Under the pieces are notes generated by a model, which was not told the origin of the DNA, searched no databases, and worked only from the letters and a program-made list of their open reading frames with translations. From CAYOWK01 sp964407665 (GTDB lineage Bacteria > Pseudomonadota > Alphaproteobacteria > Caulobacterales > Hyphomonadaceae), in NCBI GenBank assembly GCA_964407665.1, contig CAYOWK010000002.1:62001-126000 (forward strand): a stretch of DNA of 64,000 bases, given 5' to 3'. Numbering within the stretch: the first letter of the stretch is position 1; the number at the start of each line of letters is the position of its first letter. Below are positions 51,920-61,225 of the stretch, piece after piece. Both the position numbers and the translations under genes were made by a program.

Positions 51920-52521
51920 CGAGCAGGTAGCCTGCGTTTCCAGTCCAGCATCACATGGATGGAATTCGCTGTGCTACCGCTCCACTCGACCTCCAGGCCT
52001 GCCCCCTCCATCGCAGCCTGGATTTCGTGACCGATAGAGGCAAGCGCTTCCTTCCCCTCGGCAACGGATGCATAACTGAACCACAAGCCATCCCCGTCGA
52101 CCGCGCCTTCTGTGGTCTGTTCATTGTAGTGAGCCGCCCCGCGTATGACGCGGCCGGCCTCGCGCTCTGCTTCCATCTCGTCCCAGATTTCGACGGATGC
52201 ACACGTACCACAGCAAGAGAAATCGTGGCGACAGACGATGCCGCTTGCCTCAAGCGTCTCGAAGGCAGCCTCGAGCCGGTCGAAGTCGGTCCGCGCTGGC
52301 CAGGACGCCTGTTCGGCGCGTACAGCTGATATCTCGGCCGCGAGAATGGCGTGCGCCTGCCTGAGCACGAAGGCCCGAGGGGCTCCTTCATCCTCGCCGC
52401 AGTCGATTGCGGACTCAAGAATATCGGCGTGCGCCCGAAATCCTGCCCGGACGCCGGGACGGATGACCTGCTTCAAAGCCTCGATGGCGGCGCGCTTCTT
52501 TTCGAAACCGAAAATGTCCAC
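51916..52521 (-). CDS. DUF6891-like protein of unknown function
   Basis: 201 residues, soluble. C-terminal half (about 100-195) has the block CRHDFSCCGTCASVEIWDEME, HYNEQTTEGAVDGDGLWFSY and SIHVMLDWKRRLP, which I associate with DUF6891 domains. The CxxCxxC-like FSCCGTCA could bind metal. Stop codons of this gene and of the GH130 gene overlap by four bases convergently. Function unknown. Confidence 0.72.
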   Translation of the reverse strand: MDIFGFEKKRAAIEALKQVIRPGVRAGFRAHADILESAIDCGEDEGAPRAFVLRQAHAILAAEISAVRAEQASWPARTDFDRLEAAFETLEASGIVCRHDFSCCGTCASVEIWDEMEAEREAGRVIRGAAHYNEQTTEGAVDGDGLWFSYASVAEGKEALASIGHEIQAAMEGAGLEVEWSGSTANSIHVMLDWKRRLPAR

Positions 52522-52534
52522 CGCCCCCGATCCC

Positions 52535-53728
52535 CTACTGGTGGTCGCGCAGGCCCAGCACCCGCTTGGCGACTACATTGAGGTTCACCTCTGATGTGCC
52601 GCCCTCGATAGAGTTGCCCTTCGCGCGGAGCATCGCGCGCGGCGCCATGAGTTCGGCGTTCGAGAAGCCCGGGCCTTCCCAGCCAAGACCCTGCAGGCCC
52701 AGCGCCTCGACCTGAAGTTCGGTCTTGGTCTGGTTCATCTTGGCGGCGGCGTACTTCACGATGGACGTCGCGGGGCCCACATCCGCGCCAGCCTTGGCCT
52801 GCTCGCCGCTGCGCGCAATCGTAAGGGCGAAGGCGTCGGCATACATCTCGGCCTTGATGATCCGCGAGCGCAGATCGGTATCCGCGAGCACGCCATTGCG
52901 AACGCCGACATACTTCTTGGCGACTTCCGGTAGCGTGAGCCCGGAATTGCGATCCGAGCCAAAGCCGGTCTTAGAGATGTTGATGCGCTCATACTGCAGA
53001 AGGCGTTTGGCGATGTCCCAGCCCTTGCCCGGCTGCGAAACCATCTGGTCCTTGGGCACCTTCAGGTCGGTCATGAAGGTCTCGCAGAAGGGCGAGGAGC
53101 CGGAAATCAGCAGGATCGGCTTCACCTCGACGCCGGGCGACTTCATGTCGAACAGGACGAACGAGATGCCCTCGTGCTTCTTCGTGAAGTCGGTGCGGAC
53201 GAGGCAGAAAATCCAGTCGGCATGGTTGGCGTAGGACGTCCAGATTTTGGAGCCGTTGATCAGCCAGTGGTCGCCCTTGTCCTCGCACCTGGTCTGCAGG
53301 GAGGCGAGGTCAGACCCCGCGCCCGGCTCGGAATAGCCCTGGCACCAGCGGATCTTGCCCGCCGTGATCTCGGGAAGGAAGCGCATCTTCTGTTCTTCGC
53401 TGGCGTATTCCAGCAGCACTGGCCCCAGCATCCACAGACCGAACGAAGCGAGCGGAGCGCGGGCGTTGATGGCGCGCAGTTCCTGTTCGAGGACGAGGTT
53501 TTCGTCCTTGGAAAGGCCGCCGCCGCCGTACTTCTTCGGCCAGGTGGGGGCGGTCCAGCCCTTGGCGGCCATGCGCTCCAGCCACAGCTTGGATTCGGGG
53601 TTCACGAAGACCTGGTTCCGACCGCCCCAGATGACTTCGTCTTCCACCATCGGCGTGCGCATGGACGGCGGGCAGTTATCTTCCAGCCAGGCCCGGGTTT
53701 CCGCACGGAAGGTTTCAAGGTCCGCCAA
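52535..53728 (-). CDS. Acyl-CoA dehydrogenase
   Basis: 397 residues, full acyl-CoA dehydrogenase length. N-terminal helical domain, FAD/substrate strand WCQGYSEPGAGSDLASLQTR, KIWTSYANHADW, C-terminal helix bundle with EMYADAFALTIARSG and the ending GGTSEVNLNVVAKRVLGL. Oxidises an acyl-CoA to the 2-enoyl-CoA with electrons passed to ETF. The substrate range is not evident; the long, Trp/Asn-rich N-terminal region is usual of the broad-specificity branch. Start set by the family N-terminus (MADLETFRAETRAWLEDN). Stand-alone gene. Confidence 0.93.
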   Translation of the reverse strand: MADLETFRAETRAWLEDNCPPSMRTPMVEDEVIWGGRNQVFVNPESKLWLERMAAKGWTAPTWPKKYGGGGLSKDENLVLEQELRAINARAPLASFGLWMLGPVLLEYASEEQKMRFLPEITAGKIRWCQGYSEPGAGSDLASLQTRCEDKGDHWLINGSKIWTSYANHADWIFCLVRTDFTKKHEGISFVLFDMKSPGVEVKPILLISGSSPFCETFMTDLKVPKDQMVSQPGKGWDIAKRLLQYERINISKTGFGSDRNSGLTLPEVAKKYVGVRNGVLADTDLRSRIIKAEMYADAFALTIARSGEQAKAGADVGPATSIVKYAAAKMNQTKTELQVEALGLQGLGWEGPGFSNAELMAPRAMLRAKGNSIEGGTSEVNLNVVAKRVLGLRDHQ

Positions 53729-53803
53729 GGCGATCTCCTTCGGTTGGCTGTCTCAGCCAGTTGGATTTTCGTCCCTCAGGGCTATCCACGGGCTGTCAAA
53801 GGG

Positions 53804-55270
53804 TCAAGCTATGGGTGGTCCGGCGGCCAGGCCATGCGGCGTCTTGGACCATGAGTGCGGCCGCACGCCGAACTCCCAGATGGCGAGGATCATGGCCAGC
53901 GACTGCAGGGGCCAGTAGACCGGGAGCCACAGCACAGCCGTTCTGGGAGCGGTGTGCGACCCGGCCGCCAGCGCCGCCGCAACGACACTGCCATAGCCCG
54001 TGCCCAGCAGGGCAAGGTACGGGGCGGCGACAGGCTCGAGGGTCAGCGCCGGAAGCATGACCAGACACATCACGATAGGTCCATGCAGCATTGAGGCGAG
54101 TAACGAGCCGGCCAGCACCAGCTGAAGCCCGAGAAACCTGGCCATGCCCAGATCGCGGACAGCCCGGAAGGGACTGCGCATGACGACCAGCCACGTCTGC
54201 AGGTGGCCCTTCTGCCAGCGCGTGCGTTGCGACAGCCAGATCTTCAGGTTCACCGGCGCCTCCTCCAGTGTTGGCTGCCGGATCATCGCCGCCCGGCCCC
54301 CTGCGCGTGCAAGCCGGATCCCGAGATCGGCGTCTTCGGTCACATTCCAGGGGTCCCAGCCGCCGACGTGATCGAGCCAGCTCCGCCGGATGTAGTTGCT
54401 GGTGCCGCCCAGAAGCATTGGCCATCCAAGGCGGGTCAGGAAAGGCAGCCACACGCCAAAGTGGATCGCATACTCGAGAGCGAACTGCCCAGCGATCCAG
54501 CTGTGGCGGCCATTGTGCGCCTTGAGCGGCGCCTGCACGACGGCAAGCTGCTCGCCACCCCGTGCAAATGCGGCCATGGCCTCGCGGGGCTGGCCGGGCG
54601 ATGGAACGTCCTCAGCGTCGAATACAACGATGATGTCCCCGCGCGCGAACGCCATCCCGAAGTTCAGCGCCTTGGGTTTGGTGCGCGGCGCGCAGGGCGG
54701 GATCGGCAGGATCTCGAACCGGTCGGGCAGGTCGATCCCGCTCAGGGCGTGCAGCGTTTCGGCGTCATCGCCCTCGACCAGCAGTTTCACCTCCATACGG
54801 TGGGACGGATAGTCGAGCCGGCGCAGGGCCTCCACAAAGCTACCGACCACGCGGCCTTCGTGAAGCAGCGGAGCGAGCACGGTCAGGAAAGGCAGGTCCT
54901 CTCCGGCCATTTCCAGCGCGGGCTCGATGCGGCGGTCGAGCGCTGCTGCCAATGCGGAGGCAGTCCTGAGCAGAATGACCGCCGTGAAAAGGCCGAAGGC
55001 CAGCGTGGTGACCGTCAGCCCGAGCGCTTCTGGCCTGACCAGCCAGAGCATGGCGGCAGCGCCCAGCAGGGCCGCCGCCCCGACATGCTGGCCTGGCGAC
55101 AGACGGGTCCGGGCGCTGAGATGCGGGTTGGCGTCGGAAAAGCCGGTCGCCGCCCTCGCCGTGGCCTGTGCGCTTTGCAGCCTGAGCTGGAACAGCAGTG
55201 CGCTGTCGAGCAGCGGCAGAACAATGTCGCCGCCCGTCGGCGGCCTGTCGCCGGATCCGTCCGCCCCCAC
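53804..55270 (-). CDS. Membrane-bound family 2 glycosyltransferase (cellulose-synthase-like)
   Basis: 488 residues. Two N-terminal membrane segments (about 60-110), cytoplasmic GT-A domain (about 125-340): TVLAPLLHEGRVVGSFVEAL, DxD in VFDAEDVPSPGQPREA, acceptor-site TEDADLG and the QRTRWQKGHLQTW motif equivalent to Q(Q/R)xRW. Then three or more C-terminal segments (from about 370). Processive GT2 enzymes synthesise or transfer polysaccharide across the inner membrane, but no PilZ or export partner lies next to it. Convergent with nothing nearby; divergent from the threonine aldolase gene. Product unknown. Confidence 0.9.
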   Translation of the reverse strand: MGADGSGDRPPTGGDIVLPLLDSALLFQLRLQSAQATARAATGFSDANPHLSARTRLSPGQHVGAAALLGAAAMLWLVRPEALGLTVTTLAFGLFTAVILLRTASALAAALDRRIEPALEMAGEDLPFLTVLAPLLHEGRVVGSFVEALRRLDYPSHRMEVKLLVEGDDAETLHALSGIDLPDRFEILPIPPCAPRTKPKALNFGMAFARGDIIVVFDAEDVPSPGQPREAMAAFARGGEQLAVVQAPLKAHNGRHSWIAGQFALEYAIHFGVWLPFLTRLGWPMLLGGTSNYIRRSWLDHVGGWDPWNVTEDADLGIRLARAGGRAAMIRQPTLEEAPVNLKIWLSQRTRWQKGHLQTWLVVMRSPFRAVRDLGMARFLGLQLVLAGSLLASMLHGPIVMCLVMLPALTLEPVAAPYLALLGTGYGSVVAAALAAGSHTAPRTAVLWLPVYWPLQSLAMILAIWEFGVRPHSWSKTPHGLAAGPPIA

Positions 55271-55412
55271 AATGTCCCCCGCCGGTCCACAACCCGAGGG
55301 CAGTTTACCAAGTGGTTATCCACAGCGCGAATCGAATCTCGTCTGGCTGCACCTATTTTTGGGAGGCCGGGCGCCGCTTGCCTCCCGGCGAGGAGGGCGG
55401 CAGATCAGTCCG

Positions 55413-56435
55413 ATGAATTTTTCGTCCGATACATCCGCGCCCGCACACCCCGAAATACTTCGGGCGATGGCTGCCGTGAGCACGAGCTTCGAGCCCAGCT
55501 ATGGGGCGGATGCGCATTCCGCGCGGGCGCAGGCGGCGCTGGCAGAGATATTTGAAACCGATCTGGCCGCCTACTTCGTCTCCTCTGGCACGGCCGCCAA
55601 TGCGCTGGCTCTCTCCATTCTCTGCCCCGCCACCAGCGCCATCGTCTGCCACGACGAAGCGCACATCGAACGAGACGAACGCGGGGCGGCCGAATTTTTC
55701 ACAGGCGGGGGCAGGCTGGCGCTATTGCCCGGCGCGCATGCCAAGATAGATCCTGCAGCTCTCAGGGCGCGTCTCGCGCGTGGGCAGCCTGCTTCCGTCC
55801 ACGAAACGCCCATCGCCGCCCTTTCGCTTTCAAATCTTACAGAGAGCGGTGCTGCCTACACGCCTGCCCAGGTTGCGGCGCTGGCGGACGTTGCCCATGA
55901 CGCAGGGCTGACCGTTCACATGGACGGCGCACGCTTCGCAAACGCGATGGTCGCGTGCGGGGCATCGGCCGCCGACCTCAGCTGGAAGTCGGGCGTCGAC
56001 GTTCTGAGCTTCGGGGCCACCAAGAACGGGGCGGCTGGCTGTGAAGCCGTCATCCTGTTTGGCGATATGCGGGAACGGCTAGCCGAGCTGCGGATCCGGG
56101 CCAAGCGCTCCGGGCACATGCCTCCAAAGGCCCGGTATCTGGCGGCCCAGATGACCGCCTACCTCAGGGACGGCCTGTGGCTCGACCTGGCAGGCCGGGC
56201 GAATGCCGCGGCCCGCTCGCTCGCCGGCGTGCTGGTCGCTGCCGGGATCACCCTCCGCCATCCAGTCGATGGCAATGAGGTGTTTGCCGACCTCGATCCA
56301 GCTGTTGCGGACCGTCTCAAAGCGGCCGGCGCCGCCTTCCATCAATGGCCAGACGGATCCTACCGCCTTGTCTGTTCATGGGTCACGGCCGAGGCTGATA
56401 TCGCCCGGTTTGCCGAGCTTCTGGCACAGACCTGA
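55413..56435 (+). CDS. Low-specificity L-threonine aldolase family (PLP, fold type I)
   Basis: 340 residues from ATG 55413 (MNFSSDTSAPAHPEIL); AGGAGG lies 16 bases upstream, rather far. Fold type I PLP enzyme: SYGADAHSARAQAALAEIF, FVSSGTAANALAL, HIERDERGAAEFF, HMDGARFANAM and the Schiff-base lysine in SFGATKNGAAGCEA. Cleaves L-threonine or L-allo-threonine to glycine and acetaldehyde; relatives of this group also act on 3-hydroxy amino acids. The N-terminal NFSSDTSAPAHPEI is the family start. Divergent from the GT2 gene and tightly followed, in overlapping frame, by the GGDEF-EAL gene. Confidence 0.92.
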   Translation: MNFSSDTSAPAHPEILRAMAAVSTSFEPSYGADAHSARAQAALAEIFETDLAAYFVSSGTAANALALSILCPATSAIVCHDEAHIERDERGAAEFFTGGGRLALLPGAHAKIDPAALRARLARGQPASVHETPIAALSLSNLTESGAAYTPAQVAALADVAHDAGLTVHMDGARFANAMVACGASAADLSWKSGVDVLSFGATKNGAAGCEAVILFGDMRERLAELRIRAKRSGHMPPKARYLAAQMTAYLRDGLWLDLAGRANAAARSLAGVLVAAGITLRHPVDGNEVFADLDPAVADRLKAAGAAFHQWPDGSYRLVCSWVTAEADIARFAELLAQT

Positions 56436-56580
56436 CTTCGATCCCGTCCGGAATCCCAAGAGTTTGACGTCGCCGGTTAGCGAATTATCGACCGAATTCG
56501 GCGATGCTCCAATCAGGCGAACCGTCTTCCCTCCCTCCGTGCGCAGGGAAGAGGACGGTATCGGGGGATCGGGAGCCTTT

Positions 56581-58878
56581 ATGCGTCTGCCGCGGTGGCG
56601 TGACTTCGTCTTTGGACCCATGACACCCCCAACCGTCGTTGCGGAGGTTGAGGCCGCGCAGCAACAGCGCTTTCACGCCCAGGCTCCTCTCGCGGCATTC
56701 TTTACCCTCCTGACCTGTCTGGTGCTTCTGGCGGCCTATTGGGGCGATGAGGCGCTATCGGTCGTCGGAATTTCGGCGACGACCGGCGGCGCCCTTGCGC
56801 TTAGCCGCATTCGCGCCGCCGGGGCCGCCAGCACCGGAGACGTCACGGTGCGGACATCCTGGATCACGCGGCACACCCTCATTTCCGGCTTCGCCTGGGG
56901 CGGCCTGATCACACTGCTGGCGGCATCCAGCGGGCGTGAGCATGATCTGCTCCTGGGCGTGCTGGCTGCCAGCGTCCTTTGCATCGGGGCCTACCTGCAC
57001 TCGGCGGTCCCCGGAGCTTCCCTTGCATTCTCTCTGATCGTCCTTGCTGGCGCGGTGGCTGGGCTCACGCTCGGCGGCCGGCCATTTGTGATCGAGGCAG
57101 CTGTGCTGCTCGCGGGATGCGTGGCGGCCACCCGGTTCTTTACCCAGCTCAATACGGCGAACCTGATCCGCGAGCATCAGTCGGCCGCCGAGATTCGTGA
57201 GTCCGAAGCGACGATCCGGATCCTGCTCAAGGATTTCGAGTCCCATTCGTCCGACTGGCTGTGGCGAACCGATGACGAAGGGCGTGTGCTGGCTCCGTCG
57301 GACCGCTTTGCGCAGGCTGCTTTCATTTCCCGCGATGACCTGCAGAACGCCAGCTTTGCGGCGCTGTTCCTGGCGGACTCCGCAAGGGAACTGGAAGATG
57401 CGATGCGAAACCGCCGCAGCTTCCGCGATCTTATACTCCGCGCCTCGGCAGGCGATGAAGAGCGCTGGTGGTCCCTCAGTGGCCAACCGGGTCCCGACGG
57501 CGGCTATCGCGGCGTATGCTCCGATATCACGCTTCACCGCACCACAGAGGCGCGCCTTGCGCATGTCCGCGACTACGACGGCGTGACGGGTCTGCCGAAC
57601 CGCAACATGCTGGTGCGCGAGCTGGCGGACGCGGAAGAACTGTCGCGCCAGACCGGAGAGGTCTTTGCGCTGTACTATGTCGATCTCGACAACTTCAAGT
57701 CGATCAACGACATGCAGGGACACGCAGCGGGCGACGCCTTCCTGCAGGCGATCGGGCAGGTGCTGGGTGATGCGGTTGGTGAAGGCGCGTATGTGTCGCG
57801 CCTCGGCGGAGACGAGTTCGCGATCCTTGTGCGGGACACCAGCCGCGAGGAGGCGCAGACGGTCGCCGAAGTCATCGTGGACTCCCTTCTTGCGCCTGTA
57901 TCGATCGGTGGCCGCCAGCTGATGGTGTCTGGCAGCGTCGGTGTGGCGGTGGGCCCGGCCGACGGACCTGATCCCGCAGCGATGATGAAGAACGCCGAGC
58001 TTGCGCTCTACCGGGCCAAGGCGTTCGGTCGCGGCAATGCCTGCTTCTTCGAAGCCGAGATGGACGTGAATGCGCGCTGGAAGGCGGACCTCGAGTCCGA
58101 TCTGCGCGCTGCTCTCGTGAACGATGCGATGGATGTGTACTTCCAGCCACTCATCCACACCGGGACCGGGGAAGTGAACGGGTACGAGACCCTGCTGCGC
58201 TGGAACCGGCCCCGTCATGGCCTCGTGTCTCCGGCCGTCTTCATTGCCTGTGCGGAAGAAACCGGCATCATCATCCCGCTCGGCGAATGGGTCATCCGCA
58301 AGGCGATTTCGGAAGCGGCGCTCTGGGCAAATGAAGTGCCAGTGGCGATCAACCTCTCGCCAACCCAGCTGGCGAACCCTTCGCTGCTGTCTACGGTCAT
58401 CAGCGCACTGGCGGCATCCGGGCTTGACCCTGCACGGCTCGAGATCGAGATCACCGAATCTGTACTGATGAGCGAGACCGAGCAGAACCTGCGCGTCCTT
58501 CATGCCCTGAGAGATATCGGAGCGCGCATCTCGCTGGACGATTTCGGAACCGGCTACTCGTCACTGGCCTATCTGGACGCCTTCCCGTTCTCGAAGATCA
58601 AGATCGACCAGAAGTTCGTGCGCGATATCGGCTCCAACCCGGCCAACCAGGCCATCGTCAGGGCGGTCATCGCGCTGGCGTCCGACCTCGGCATGGCGGT
58701 GACCGCCGAAGGTGTCGAGAACGAGCAGCAGGCCGCTATCCTGGCCAGCCTGGGCGCCACGCAGGTGCAGGGTTTCCTCTACAGCCGACCGATGCCTGCA
58801 AGCGAGATCGAGCAGCGGCCGTCGGCAACGCGGCCGACCGGTGAAGTTGTGCCGCTGGCGCGCGCTTCAGGCTTCTGA
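56581..58878 (+). CDS. Membrane GGDEF-EAL protein with PAS-like sensor
   Basis: 765 residues from ATG 56581 (MRLPRWRDFVFG); the open frame runs further back into the aldolase gene, but without family sequence. Five or six membrane segments (about 40-190), a PAS-like part (about 205-330, DWLWRTDDEGRVLAPSDRF), GGDEF domain with an intact GGDEF (409-413) and EAL domain beginning YETLLRW (E536; Ala replaced by Thr, a common active variant) with ITESVLM, DDFGTGYSSLAYL and KIDQKFVRDI. No RxxD inhibitory site precedes GGDEF. Both cyclase and phosphodiesterase look possible; membrane-tethered regulator of c-di-GMP. Convergent with the MORN gene, six bases apart. Confidence 0.93.
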   Translation: MRLPRWRDFVFGPMTPPTVVAEVEAAQQQRFHAQAPLAAFFTLLTCLVLLAAYWGDEALSVVGISATTGGALALSRIRAAGAASTGDVTVRTSWITRHTLISGFAWGGLITLLAASSGREHDLLLGVLAASVLCIGAYLHSAVPGASLAFSLIVLAGAVAGLTLGGRPFVIEAAVLLAGCVAATRFFTQLNTANLIREHQSAAEIRESEATIRILLKDFESHSSDWLWRTDDEGRVLAPSDRFAQAAFISRDDLQNASFAALFLADSARELEDAMRNRRSFRDLILRASAGDEERWWSLSGQPGPDGGYRGVCSDITLHRTTEARLAHVRDYDGVTGLPNRNMLVRELADAEELSRQTGEVFALYYVDLDNFKSINDMQGHAAGDAFLQAIGQVLGDAVGEGAYVSRLGGDEFAILVRDTSREEAQTVAEVIVDSLLAPVSIGGRQLMVSGSVGVAVGPADGPDPAAMMKNAELALYRAKAFGRGNACFFEAEMDVNARWKADLESDLRAALVNDAMDVYFQPLIHTGTGEVNGYETLLRWNRPRHGLVSPAVFIACAEETGIIIPLGEWVIRKAISEAALWANEVPVAINLSPTQLANPSLLSTVISALAASGLDPARLEIEITESVLMSETEQNLRVLHALRDIGARISLDDFGTGYSSLAYLDAFPFSKIKIDQKFVRDIGSNPANQAIVRAVIALASDLGMAVTAEGVENEQQAAILASLGATQVQGFLYSRPMPASEIEQRPSATRPTGEVVPLARASGF

Positions 58879-58883
58879 ACGGT

Positions 58884-60158
58884 TCAGCGGTACTCGATCG
58901 ACTTGCCGGACTTGGTAACCTTGTTGCAGGGCGTCTTGCGGACCCCTGCCTCCCAGCGGCATTGCTGCTGGGACCCGTTGGTGAGTGTCTCGACGGCGAT
59001 ACCCTGACGTTTGCCGTTGACGTAGGGCCCCTCATAGCGGGAGCCGTCGCTGGCAATGACGACCGCCTGACCATTCAGCACGCCATTGTCCCACTCGCCG
59101 TCAAAGGATCCGTTCGGCCCGGTATCCATCGCCTTCCCGTGGGGCCGGTACTCCCGGAAGTGTCCGACGATCCGGCGTCCATTGGAGAAGGTCAGCGTCC
59201 CCGGCCCCGACTGCTCGCCCTTGCTGAAGGTTCCTTCGAACACCCGGCCATCGCGGAACGTCACAACGCCGTCGCCGTCGCGCTGGTCCGCCTTGAACCC
59301 GCCGTCGTACGTGTACGATCCATCGGTGAAGGCGAGGCGGCCCTTGCCCTCACGAATGTCGTTCGTCCATGCGCCGGAGTAGCTCCATGTCCCGTCGCCG
59401 GGCGTGAAGGTGCCTTCGCCAACGCGGCGGTCTGCTTTCCACGCGCCGATATACTTCGAGCCGTCGGCGTAGGTCATTGTCCCGACGCCGTCGCGCAGCC
59501 CGTTCTGGAAACCGCCGTCATAGACGGATTTGTCCGGGTAGCTCATCCGCCCCTGGCCCTCCCGCACGCCGGCGACGAACTGCCCCTTGTAGGTCTGTCC
59601 GCCAGCAAGCGTCTCGGTCGCCGTTCCATCGGCCTTGTCGTCCCGGAACAGCCCCTCAATCCGATAGCCGCTGCTGCAGGCATAAACGCCCTGGCCGTTG
59701 CGCTTTCCGGCGGAGTAGGACCCGCTGTATGTGCAACCGTTGCCGAGGGTTTCCGCGCCCTGGCCTTCGCGGCGGAAGTCGAGATCGACGCTGGCGACAT
59801 CCTTGACGCCACCCTTTTCTGCGCAGGCACACGCGTAGGTCTCCGAAACTGCGACAGCGCCGGTGTCGACGAGGCCCAGGCTGCGCGCGAGGCCGGTGTC
59901 TTCGCCGCTGCGCATGCAGGTGAAGGTCACGCCGGAGATCGCCGCGACGCCCGCGCTGGTGGACCTGTTGAGGAACGAGAGCTGCACGTTGGACCCGTCA
60001 CATCCGGGCGCTGCGGCCGCGCGCCATTCGACTGTCCGGCCGTCGCTCCAGGACAGGGCGCCGGTCCGGTCCGACGGGGATGCGGGCGCCTGTGCCGAGG
60101 CAAACCCCGTGACGGCGGCGGCGGCGACAACGATGGCGAGAGTGATGGCGCGGATCAT
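58884..60158 (-). CDS. Exported MORN-repeat protein
   Basis: 424 residues. Signal peptide about 1-23 (RAITLAIVVAAAAVTGFASA). After a Cys-containing domain (about 30-120: APGCDGSN, FTCMRSG, YACACAEK) come about 11-12 MORN units of roughly 23 residues from 132 onward, e.g. GQTYKGQFVAGVREGQGRM, GSKYIGAWKADRRVGEG, GRVFEGTFSKGEQSGPG. MORN repeats form a beta-hairpin solenoid that binds lipid heads or proteins. Ends NKVTKSGKSIEYR. Two cysteines in the last repeat (QQCRW, TPCNK). Periplasmic or outer-membrane-side scaffold likely; partner unknown. Possibly envelope-related, but no division gene adjacent. Confidence 0.88.
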   Translation of the reverse strand: MIRAITLAIVVAAAAVTGFASAQAPASPSDRTGALSWSDGRTVEWRAAAAPGCDGSNVQLSFLNRSTSAGVAAISGVTFTCMRSGEDTGLARSLGLVDTGAVAVSETYACACAEKGGVKDVASVDLDFRREGQGAETLGNGCTYSGSYSAGKRNGQGVYACSSGYRIEGLFRDDKADGTATETLAGGQTYKGQFVAGVREGQGRMSYPDKSVYDGGFQNGLRDGVGTMTYADGSKYIGAWKADRRVGEGTFTPGDGTWSYSGAWTNDIREGKGRLAFTDGSYTYDGGFKADQRDGDGVVTFRDGRVFEGTFSKGEQSGPGTLTFSNGRRIVGHFREYRPHGKAMDTGPNGSFDGEWDNGVLNGQAVVIASDGSRYEGPYVNGKRQGIAVETLTNGSQQQCRWEAGVRKTPCNKVTKSGKSIEYR

Positions 60159-60243
60159 TGCGAGTCCCGGAACTGCAGGCTGTTCGCCAGACCTAACCGG
60201 CTAACCGCTGAATAGTCGCAGAAATATGGCGCAGGCTGGACAT

Positions 60244-60270
60244 GGAAACGGCCCTGACATCGTCAGGGCC
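60244..60270 (-). terminator. Hairpin downstream of cytochrome c gene
   Basis: Perfect nine-base-pair stem GGCCCTGAC/GTCAGGGCC (60250-60258 with 60262-60270), three-base loop, 37 bases after the cytochrome c stop on the minus strand. The T-tract after it is only GTTTCC, so termination may be weak or rho-assisted. Confidence 0.55.
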
Positions 60271-60306
60271 GCATCCGGGTGTTCTACGTGAAATTGGCCA
60301 GGCTGC

Positions 60307-61053
60307 CTACTGCGGGGCGGCCGGAGCGGGTGCAGCCGGAGCAGGGGCCGCCGGTGCAGCCGGTGCGGGAGCAGGAGCTGCGCCCTGCGCCGGAGCGGGG
60401 GCCGGAGCGGCGGCGCCATCGGCCGGAACAGCGCCTTCAGCGGGAACTGTTCCGTCGGCCGGAACTTCGCCCTCGACCGGCGCGGCAGCTTCAACCGCCT
60501 GCGGCGGCAGCGGAGCCGGATAGTCGAGCTGTGCGCCGCTGGTTTGGGTTTTCAGGAACGCCATCAGGTTGATGCGGTCCTGCTGCTTTTTAAGACCGAC
60601 GAAGTTCATGGCCGTACCCGGCACCATCGCCTTCGGGCGCTCGAGGAAGTGGTCGAGCTTGGCGTAGTCCCAGACGCCTTCCTGGGCAGCCATGTCTTCG
60701 GAGTATTTGAAGCTGGTCATCGTGGCGATATCGCGCCCCATCAGGCCCCAGAGCGGCGGACCCTGGAGGTTGCCGCCGCTGGCTTCGATCGTGTGGCACT
60801 GGTGGCACTTCACGGCGACCGCCTCGCCGGCCGCAGCGTCGGCAGCTGCCAGCAGCACGCCATAGTCAACGGGGCCTTCCTCGACGACTGCACCGCCAGC
60901 TTCGGGGGCGTCAGGAACGGCGATATCGTATCCGGGTTTTTCGTGATGCGTCGTGTGAAAGAAGGCGTGCGAGGCCTCATTGAGGCCGATCACTGCCAGA
61001 CCGGTCGCCAGGATCGTGAACGCGATCTTGTTGACGTAAAGTCCACCGCTCAT
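60307..61053 (-). CDS. Membrane-anchored cytochrome c (CycM-like) with Ala/Pro-rich tail
   Basis: 248 residues from ATG 61053 (MSGGLYVNKIAFTILATG); an in-frame ATG 33 codons upstream is unlikely. An uncleaved N-terminal membrane segment (about 10-28), then a His-containing linker (FFHTTHHEKP) and one class I cytochrome c domain: heme site CHQCH with Cys83, Cys86 and His87, sixth ligand Met149 in VPGTAMNFVG. Matches CycM-type c552 that carries electrons from bc1 to an aa3 oxidase in Alphaproteobacteria. The last 70 residues are almost only Ala, Pro, Gly and acidic residues (VPADGTVPAEGAVPADG; then AP repeats), which is unusual and low-complexity. Confidence 0.92.
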   Translation of the reverse strand: MSGGLYVNKIAFTILATGLAVIGLNEASHAFFHTTHHEKPGYDIAVPDAPEAGGAVVEEGPVDYGVLLAAADAAAGEAVAVKCHQCHTIEASGGNLQGPPLWGLMGRDIATMTSFKYSEDMAAQEGVWDYAKLDHFLERPKAMVPGTAMNFVGLKKQQDRINLMAFLKTQTSGAQLDYPAPLPPQAVEAAAPVEGEVPADGTVPAEGAVPADGAAAPAPAPAQGAAPAPAPAAPAAPAPAAPAPAAPQ

Positions 61054-61225
61054 GACCTGATCCCTGCTTCCGGCCCCGGAATCGCCCCCGAGGGCCACAT
61101 ACCCTGAAAGTCGAGGCTTTCTGACATGCATCGGGGGGCTGCGGCAAGGCATACCCGACGGGCGAAACGACGCACGAAATCACCCGGGAGTTGCAGGTCC
61201 GGCGATAGCGGTGGATAGAAGCGCC

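Noticed and set aside
58186..58194. ETL instead of EAL in the GGDEF-EAL protein as a sign of inactivity
   Set aside because: Thr at the second position is common in active phosphodiesterases; the other metal and catalytic motifs are intact.
58884..60158. Regularly spaced DNA repeats of about 69 bases, first considered as CRISPR-like
   Set aside because: They are the coding sequence of MORN units; unit length is a multiple of three and there are no unique spacers.
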